Source: Streptomyces albidoflavus (GTDB lineage: Bacteria > Actinomycetota > Actinomycetes > Streptomycetales > Streptomycetaceae). From it: a stretch of 44,322 bases of DNA. Shown one piece after another: positions 39,825-44,322 of the stretch (position 1 is its first letter; each line of letters begins with the position of its first letter). Location: NCBI RefSeq assembly GCF_000719955.1, contig NZ_JOII01000040.1, positions 1 through 44,322 on the forward strand, read 5' to 3'. Under the pieces are notes generated by a model that saw only the letters and a program-made list of their open reading frames with translations, did not search any database and had not been told where the DNA came from. The position numbers were made by a program, and so were the translations under genes.

Positions 39825-40610
39825 TCAGGCGGGCGCCGCCCCCGAGGCCGAGGCCCAGTGGAAGAGCGTCATGCCGACGCTGGTCGCCAGGTTGTAGCTG
39901 GAGACCTGGGGGCGCATCGGCAGGGCGACCAGGTGGTCGGCGCGGGCCCGCAGCTCCGCCGTCAGCCCGTGCCGCTCGGAGCCGAAGGCGAGCAGCGCGT
40001 CGTCCGGCAGGGTGAGACCCCGGATGTCGGCGCCCTCCGGGTCCAGCGCGAAGAGCGGCCCGTCCGGCAGCTCGGGCACCTCCAGCGGCGCCACCGCCGT
40101 CGCGAAGTGCAGCCCCGCGCCACCGCGCACCACCGTCGGATGCCACGGATCGAGCGGCCCGGTCGTCACCACCCCGCTCGCCCCGAACCCGGCCGCGAGC
40201 CGCACCACGGCCCCCGCGTTGCCCAGATGGCGCGGCTGGTCCAGCACGACCACCGGCGTCCGCCGCGCCCCGCGCAACGCCGCCTCGACCGCCACCGGAG
40301 CGGGCCGCTCCGCGAGCGCCGCCACCCCGGTCGGATGCGGCCGCGCCACCAGCCCGCGCAGCGTCTCCGCGTCCACCTCCACCAGCAGCCCCGCCAGCAC
40401 CCCTTCGAGGTCCGGCGCCAGCTCCGCCGCGAGCTCCAGCGCCGCCGCGCGGTCCGCGCAGAGCGCCACCGGCACCACCGCCCCGAACCGGAGCGCGTGC
40501 TTCAGCGCGTGGAACCCCTCCAGCAGGACGTACCGGGGCGCGCCCGCGCTCCCGGAGCCCGCCTCAGGGGCCAGCCCCCGCCAGCGCTCCAGCGCCTCGT
40601 ACACGTCCAT
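39825..40610 (-). CDS. TrmH/SpoU family RNA 2'-O-methyltransferase
   Basis: 261 aa from ATG 40610. SPOUT knot motifs are present: G-N-A-G-A-V-V-R-L-A (motif 1, with Arg), F-G-S-E-R-H-G-L (motif 2), and L-P-M-R-P-Q-V-S-S-Y-N-L-A-T-S-V-G-M (motif 3), the AdoMet-binding trefoil. An N-terminal L30e/substrate-binding-like region covers about 1-105. The target could be tRNA or 23S rRNA. TAGGCT seven nt before the ATG overlaps the stop of the HTTM gene, so it may have its own leaderless promoter besides read-through. Confidence 0.92.
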   Translation of the reverse strand: MDVYEALERWRGLAPEAGSGSAGAPRYVLLEGFHALKHALRFGAVVPVALCADRAAALELAAELAPDLEGVLAGLLVEVDAETLRGLVARPHPTGVAALAERPAPVAVEAALRGARRTPVVVLDQPRHLGNAGAVVRLAAGFGASGVVTTGPLDPWHPTVVRGGAGLHFATAVAPLEVPELPDGPLFALDPEGADIRGLTLPDDALLAFGSERHGLTAELRARADHLVALPMRPQVSSYNLATSVGMTLFHWASASGAAPA

Positions 40611-40617
40611 GGCGGGA

Positions 40618-40623
40618 AGCCTA
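40618..40623 (-). promoter_or_regulatory. -10 box for leaderless TrmH gene
   Basis: TAGGCT whose TAG is also the HTTM stop codon, seven nt, then ATG at 40610. Confidence 0.5.
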
Positions 40624-41838
40624 CGACGGCCGGACGGGCAGCTTCCGCGCCGGCCCGGCGGGCTCCTCGTCCCCGGGTACGCCGTCCGCGCCCCGCCCGA
40701 ACACCGCACGCGCCCGGCGCACCACCCCGGCCCGCGCCCTCGCGCACCGGGCGCCCGCCCACAGCAGGAAGACCGTCGGCAGGAAGACCGCGTCGGCCGC
40801 GATCATCGCCAGCGAGAAGAAGGGCAGCCCCAGCAGCACCGCGATGGCCAGGTGCTCGGCCATCATCAGCGCCAGCAGCACGTTCTTCGCCCGCCGGTTG
40901 AGCAGGGCGAACGGGAACGCCACCTGCGTCAGCACCGTCCCGTACGTCACCACCAGCACCAGCAGCCCCTGCCCGGCCAGCATCCCGGAGATCCCGGGCC
41001 ACGGCGAGAACGACTCCAGCTGCAACGGGTAGTAGACCGCCGTGCCGTCCTGCCAACGACTGCCCTGGATCTTGTACCAGCCGGCCGTCGCGTAGATCAG
41101 GCAGGTCTCCACCATGATCACCAGCAGGGCCCCGTTGTGCACCAGATGGGCCACCACGTCACTGAGCAGGTACGCCTGCCCGTCCGGCGCCCGCCGGCCC
41201 AGCCACCACCACAGCGCCTGCCCGGTCAGCAGCGTCCAGAAGAACAGCAGCCAGCCCCACCCGGCCACCCCGAGGACCGTCACCGCCGCCAGCGCCGCCG
41301 CGCCGCCCGCCCACAGCACCGGCCCGGCACGGTCCGCCCACGGCTCCCGCCCCGCCGCGCCGGCCCGCGCCGCCCGGCGCGCGTCCAGCGACCAGACCTG
41401 GCCGCAGCGGGTCAGCACCAGGTAGATCGCGAGGAGGTGGACGACGTTGTCACCGCCGTCGCCGACGAAGATGTTCCGGTTCTGCAGCGAGAGCACGCCC
41501 ACCATGAACAGCACGGACATCGTCCGCGTCCGCCAGCCGAACAGCAGCAGCGCGCTCGCCACCACCGCCAGCGCGTACACCGCCTCGAACCACAGCCGCC
41601 CGTCCGACCACATGAGCAGCGTGAACGCGTCGTTCCCCGCGATCAGCCGCCGCGCCATCGACCAGCCCCACGGCCCGTCCGGCCCGTACAGCAACTGCCG
41701 GTGCGGGAACTCCCGCAGCAGGAACAGCAGCCACGTCCCCGCCAGCCCGATCCGCACCGCCGCCGTCTGGTACGGGCCCAGCGACCGCGAGGTCACCAGC
41801 TGCACGCCCCGCGCGCACCGGCCCAGGGACGCCTTCAC
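40621..41838 (-). CDS. HTTM domain membrane protein (gamma-carboxylase-like)
   Basis: 405 aa from GTG 41838, overlapping the DUF5819 stop by 4 nt. Multi-pass protein of the HTTM (horizontally transferred transmembrane) family, related to vitamin-K-dependent gamma-carboxylase. A-G-W-Y-K256-I-Q-G-S-R-W-Q-D-G-T-A aligns with the A-G-V-K-K region of human carboxylase, placing K256 at its active-site base. L-G-L-P-F-F-S-L-A-M-I-A-A-D-A-V-F-L-P is a typical late helix. Bacterial HTTM chemistry is unsettled. The partner DUF5819 gene precedes it. Confidence 0.92.
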   Translation of the reverse strand: MKASLGRCARGVQLVTSRSLGPYQTAAVRIGLAGTWLLFLLREFPHRQLLYGPDGPWGWSMARRLIAGNDAFTLLMWSDGRLWFEAVYALAVVASALLLFGWRTRTMSVLFMVGVLSLQNRNIFVGDGGDNVVHLLAIYLVLTRCGQVWSLDARRAARAGAAGREPWADRAGPVLWAGGAAALAAVTVLGVAGWGWLLFFWTLLTGQALWWWLGRRAPDGQAYLLSDVVAHLVHNGALLVIMVETCLIYATAGWYKIQGSRWQDGTAVYYPLQLESFSPWPGISGMLAGQGLLVLVVTYGTVLTQVAFPFALLNRRAKNVLLALMMAEHLAIAVLLGLPFFSLAMIAADAVFLPTVFLLWAGARCARARAGVVRRARAVFGRGADGVPGDEEPAGPARKLPVRPS

Positions 41839-42845
41839 CGCGCGCCCCCCTCGCCGTCGCGCCGCAACTGGAGGCTCCCGTCGAGCGGAACATCCGAATC
41901 CGTCACCGACCACCACGTGAGCTCGCGGTCGACGGGCTTCCGGCTCACCTTCTCGTCGCTCCACGGAGGAGGCGGCACCGGCGTCGTCCGCGAGCGCACC
42001 TGTATCCGGTCGATCACCCCGTCCCGCGTGCCCTCCAGCTCCGTCACCAGCCGCGCCAGCACGATCCGGCGCACGTACCGTTCGGAGAGGTCGCCGCGCA
42101 TGCCGTTCGGCACCCCGGCGGTGTCGTGCGAGTTGACGTAGAAGTCCCAGCCCCGGCGGAGCAGGTTCTGCCGCGTGTGGCTCGGCAACGGGTCCCCGTC
42201 GATCGCCTCACCGTCCAGCGCCGACAGGTCGACCCAGCGGGTCCGGTCCAGCGTCCCGTCCTCCGCCAGGATCTCGGCGCGCGCCTGCACGGCGATGTTC
42301 TGCTGCAGGGGGTTGGGCGCGAACAGCTTCCAGTTCTGCTCGAACTCCGGGTAGATGTAGTCGTCGACCGCCTGCCCGTGCTGCTTGGTCACCGTGTTGG
42401 CCGGCGCGACATGCAGGAACACCATCAGCAGATGCACCCCCACCCCCGCCGCCACCAACGCCATCACCACAGCCGCCACCACCTGATTCCCCACCCGCAA
42501 CGCCCCGATACCGGGGCCCACGGCGCCCGGGGAGACGACAGGGACGAGGTCCGGTTCTGCGGAGCCGGGGGCGGGTGCGGAATCGGCGGCGGGGTCCGCC
42601 GCGACGGGCGGGGGAGCGGGCCGGGACCCGGCCGGAACCGGGGCGGCGCCTGCGAGACCGGGCGCGGAACCGAGCGTGTGCGCGGTCCGGCCGGCAGGCG
42701 GGGAAGGGTCGGGAAGGTGCTCCGGGGACGCCGCCCGCTGGGCGCCGATCCCCGGCCGCCGCGAAGGCGTACGGTCCTCGTCGCGCCCCCGCGTCTCCTC
42801 CTCGGGGTCCGCCTCCGCGTCCCCGGCGCCGCCGTATGCGTCCAT
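41835..42845 (-). CDS. DUF5819 family membrane protein
   Basis: 336 aa from ATG 42845. Residues 1-118 are disordered, acidic then Pro/Ala-rich. A TM helix at about 120-147 is followed by the conserved Y-I-Y-P-E-F-E-Q-N-W-K-L-F-A-P-N-P at 163-179 and a soluble domain presumably outside. DUF5819 is regularly paired with HTTM in Streptomyces, and here the GTGA overlap makes production stoichiometric. It could be a substrate or partner of the HTTM protein. No enzyme motif is visible. Confidence 0.85.
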   Translation of the reverse strand: MDAYGGAGDAEADPEEETRGRDEDRTPSRRPGIGAQRAASPEHLPDPSPPAGRTAHTLGSAPGLAGAAPVPAGSRPAPPPVAADPAADSAPAPGSAEPDLVPVVSPGAVGPGIGALRVGNQVVAAVVMALVAAGVGVHLLMVFLHVAPANTVTKQHGQAVDDYIYPEFEQNWKLFAPNPLQQNIAVQARAEILAEDGTLDRTRWVDLSALDGEAIDGDPLPSHTRQNLLRRGWDFYVNSHDTAGVPNGMRGDLSERYVRRIVLARLVTELEGTRDGVIDRIQVRSRTTPVPPPPWSDEKVSRKPVDRELTWWSVTDSDVPLDGSLQLRRDGEGGAR

Positions 42846-42955
42846 CCGAACCGTCCCCGTTCACCGAACGGCGGCGCTCAAGGGCCGCCCCGCGCAGAAA
42901 CCGTACTCACGGCACGGGCCGGGCCGCAGGGCCACGGACGACTCCGGTGTCCGCC

Positions 42956-43303
42956 TCAGGCGACGAAGCCCGGCTGCCCCTTCTCGTCGACCAGCGGCCG
43001 GCCCGCGATCTCCCAGGCCCGCATGCCGCCCTCGACGTTCACCGCGTCGATCCCCTGCTGCCGCAGATACATCGTGACCTGCGCCGACCGGGCCCCGGAC
43101 CGGCACACCACGTTGACCCGGCCGTCCTGCGGCGCCGCCTCGGTCAGCTCGCCGTACCGCTCCACGAAGGCGCTCATCGGGATGTGGAGCGCATCGGCGG
43201 CGTGGCCCGCGTTCCACTCGTCGTCCTCCCGGACGTCCAGCAGGAAGTCCTCGCCGGACAACGCTCCGACCTCGACCGTGGGTACCGCAGATCCGAAATG
43301 CAT
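42956..43303 (-). CDS. Single-domain rhodanese-like protein
   Basis: 115 aa from ATG 43303; an upstream extension of 25 codons lies over the promoter and is rejected. The active-site loop C67-R-S-G-A-R-S and D-V-R-E-D-D-E-W (residues 23-30) define a rhodanese domain that carries sulfane sulfur as a persulfide. It may act in thiosulfate or sulfur-relay chemistry. TAGCGT seven nt before the ATG suggests a leaderless mRNA. The 110-nt gap to the DUF5819 gene holds nothing notable. Confidence 0.92.
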   Translation of the reverse strand: MHFGSAVPTVEVGALSGEDFLLDVREDDEWNAGHAADALHIPMSAFVERYGELTEAAPQDGRVNVVCRSGARSAQVTMYLRQQGIDAVNVEGGMRAWEIAGRPLVDEKGQPGFVA

Positions 43304-43310
43304 GGCCCCG

Positions 43311-43316
43311 ACGCTA
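43311..43316 (-). promoter_or_regulatory. -10 box for leaderless rhodanese gene
   Basis: TAGCGT, seven nt, then ATG at 43303. Confidence 0.5.
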
Positions 43317-43346
43317 CCGGACGCCCTCCGCCCGGACCGGCGCCGC

Positions 43347-44282
43347 TCACTCCAGCAGCGCGGCCAGCTCCCGCTCACGCCCGGCGACCTCGGCCAGAAG
43401 CTGCTCGGCGATCTGGTCGAGCAGCCCGTCGGGGTCGTCCTGCGCCACCCGCAGCATCGAGCCGATGGCCCCGTCCTCCAGCCTCTTCGCGACCAGCGTC
43501 AGCATCTCCTTGCGCTCGGCCAGCCACTCCAGCCGCGCGTACAGCTCCTCGCTCCGGCTCGGCGGCTGCTCCTCGGAAGCAGGTCCCGCCTCCCACTCGG
43601 CCGTCAGCGCCCGCAACGCCTCCTCGTCACCGAGGGTGTACGCGTGGTTGACCCGGGCGATGAACGCGTCCCGACGCGTCCGCTCGGCCTCCCCCTGCGC
43701 CAGATCGGGGTGGGCCTTGCGGACCAGGTCCCGGTAGAGCCGGCGGGCGTCCGCGCTGGGACGCACCCGCTGCGGCGGGCGCACCGGCTGGTCGTTGAGC
43801 ATGGAGGCGCCCTCGGGGGAGAGTCCCTCGGAGTCGATCCAGCCGTGGAACAGCTCCTCCACCCCCGGCATCGGCATGACCCGCGCCCTCGCCTCCCGCG
43901 CCAGCCGCAGATCCTCGGCGTCCCCGGTCCGCGCCGCCTTCGCCTCGGCGATCTGGGCATCCAGCTCATCGAGCCGGGTGTACATCGGGCCGAGCTTCTG
44001 GTGATGCAGCCGGGAGAAGTTCTCGACCTCCACCCGGAAGGTCTCCACCGCGATCTCGAACTCGATCAACGCCTGCTCCGCAGCCCGGACCGCCTTCTCG
44101 AGGCGCTCCTCGGGGCGAGGCGGGGGGTCGGCGGGGGCCGCGTCGGTGGGGGCGGCCGCATCGGCGGGGCCGGGGGCGTCGGCGGGGGGTTCGGCGGCGG
44201 GCTTCGCTGCGGAGGGCGCGCCCTGGGAAGGCTCTTCCGGGGCGGGGTCGGCGGGCAGAGATTCGGCTTCCGGGCTCGTCAC
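43347..44282 (-). CDS. J-domain protein with N-terminal coiled coil
   Basis: 311 aa from GTG 44282. Residues 1-57 are Pro/Ala/Glu-rich and disordered; 58-135 are predicted coiled coil. The J domain lies at about 175-225 with H191-P-D193 in V-R-K-A-H-P-D-L-A, so the HPD that triggers DnaK ATPase is intact. Helices resume at 225-311. There is no Gly/Phe or zinc-finger region, so it is a type-C (class III) co-chaperone whose client is unknown. TACGCT six nt before the GTG suggests a leaderless transcript. It is 43 nt upstream of the rhodanese gene on the same strand. Confidence 0.85.
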   Translation of the reverse strand: MTSPEAESLPADPAPEEPSQGAPSAAKPAAEPPADAPGPADAAAPTDAAPADPPPRPEERLEKAVRAAEQALIEFEIAVETFRVEVENFSRLHHQKLGPMYTRLDELDAQIAEAKAARTGDAEDLRLAREARARVMPMPGVEELFHGWIDSEGLSPEGASMLNDQPVRPPQRVRPSADARRLYRDLVRKAHPDLAQGEAERTRRDAFIARVNHAYTLGDEEALRALTAEWEAGPASEEQPPSRSEELYARLEWLAERKEMLTLVAKRLEDGAIGSMLRVAQDDPDGLLDQIAEQLLAEVAGRERELAALLE

Positions 44283-44288
44283 TCGTCC

Positions 44289-44294
44289 AGCGTA
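44289..44294 (-). promoter_or_regulatory. -10 box for leaderless J-domain gene
   Basis: TACGCT, six nt, then GTG at 44282. Beyond it only 28 nt remain before the window edge. Confidence 0.5.
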
Positions 44295-44322
44295 GGCCCT
44301 TTTGGGGGCTGTCTCTTTTAAA

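Overview
The window looks like a core segment of a Streptomyces chromosome, or of a very close relative. It has very high GC, GTG starts, strong third-position GC bias, many short intergenic hairpin terminators, and Streptomyces families such as DUF6458, DUF6083, DUF5819/HTTM, a mycothiol-dependent maleylpyruvate isomerase-like protein and a bacterial proteasome activator. Ten perfect copies of the 14-bp parS palindrome GTTTCACGTGAAAC show that it lies in the ParB-loading domain, which in Streptomyces surrounds oriC. From memory, not verified here, the gene order matches the S. coelicolor SCO3800-SCO3840 region, which is near oriC.

Layout, left to right. 0-6.4 kb: pirin, SseB-like protein, a FadE5-type acyl-CoA dehydrogenase, a GNAT acetyltransferase, a quinone oxidoreductase behind a MerR-type promoter, and a zinc-ribbon DUF6083 protein. 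6.4-10.5 kb: first parS triplet, M18 aminopeptidase, DUF6458 small membrane protein, and an NHLRC2-like thioredoxin/NHL protein. 10.5-15.3 kb: a small Cys protein, an XRE regulator abutting a DUF5919/PLD-like protein, a LURP-one protein, a nitrilase-superfamily hydrolase and a mycothiol-dependent enzyme. 15.3-18.7 kb: GntR-MFS pair, D-Ala-D-Ala carboxypeptidase and the second parS triplet. 18.7-27.3 kb: a first 2-oxoacid dehydrogenase operon (E1-alpha with a histone-like tail, E1-beta, E2), an orphan DosR-like response regulator and two divergent Ser/Thr kinases. 27.3-30.5 kb: proteasome activator Bpa with a secreted Pro-rich protein, a small membrane protein and a PIG3-type oxidoreductase. 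30.5-34.4 kb: third parS triplet, then a translationally coupled mobA-DUF6457 / moeA / K+ channel chain with a tenth parS on one gene junction. 34.4-38.8 kb: a second branched-chain 2-oxoacid dehydrogenase operon (bkdABC) divergent from an Lrp-type regulator. 38.8-44.3 kb: a 30-bp tandem repeat, a TetR regulator with its likely operator, TrmH methyltransferase, a coupled DUF5819-HTTM pair, a rhodanese and a J-domain protein.

How the genes work together. The two E1/E2 operons would supply branched-chain (or related) acyl-CoA starters for fatty acid and polyketide synthesis, and the acyl-CoA dehydrogenase serves acyl-CoA breakdown. Several regulators (Lrp, TetR, GntR, XRE, a DosR-like regulator and two membrane kinases) sit beside metabolic genes. 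The two cofactor genes mobA and moeA form one coupled unit with a K+ channel.

The signals most worth a second look are the three parS triplets spaced almost exactly 11.9 kb apart, the parS that overlaps the moeA stop and the channel start, the MerR-type promoter with no MerR gene nearby, the histone-H1-like tail on an E1-alpha subunit, the split XRE plus DUF5919 module with repeated GTAGGGGCA boxes, and the recurring -10 box placed 6-7 nt before the start codon, which suggests about ten leaderless genes. I saw no tRNA, rRNA, CRISPR array, insertion sequence or prophage.
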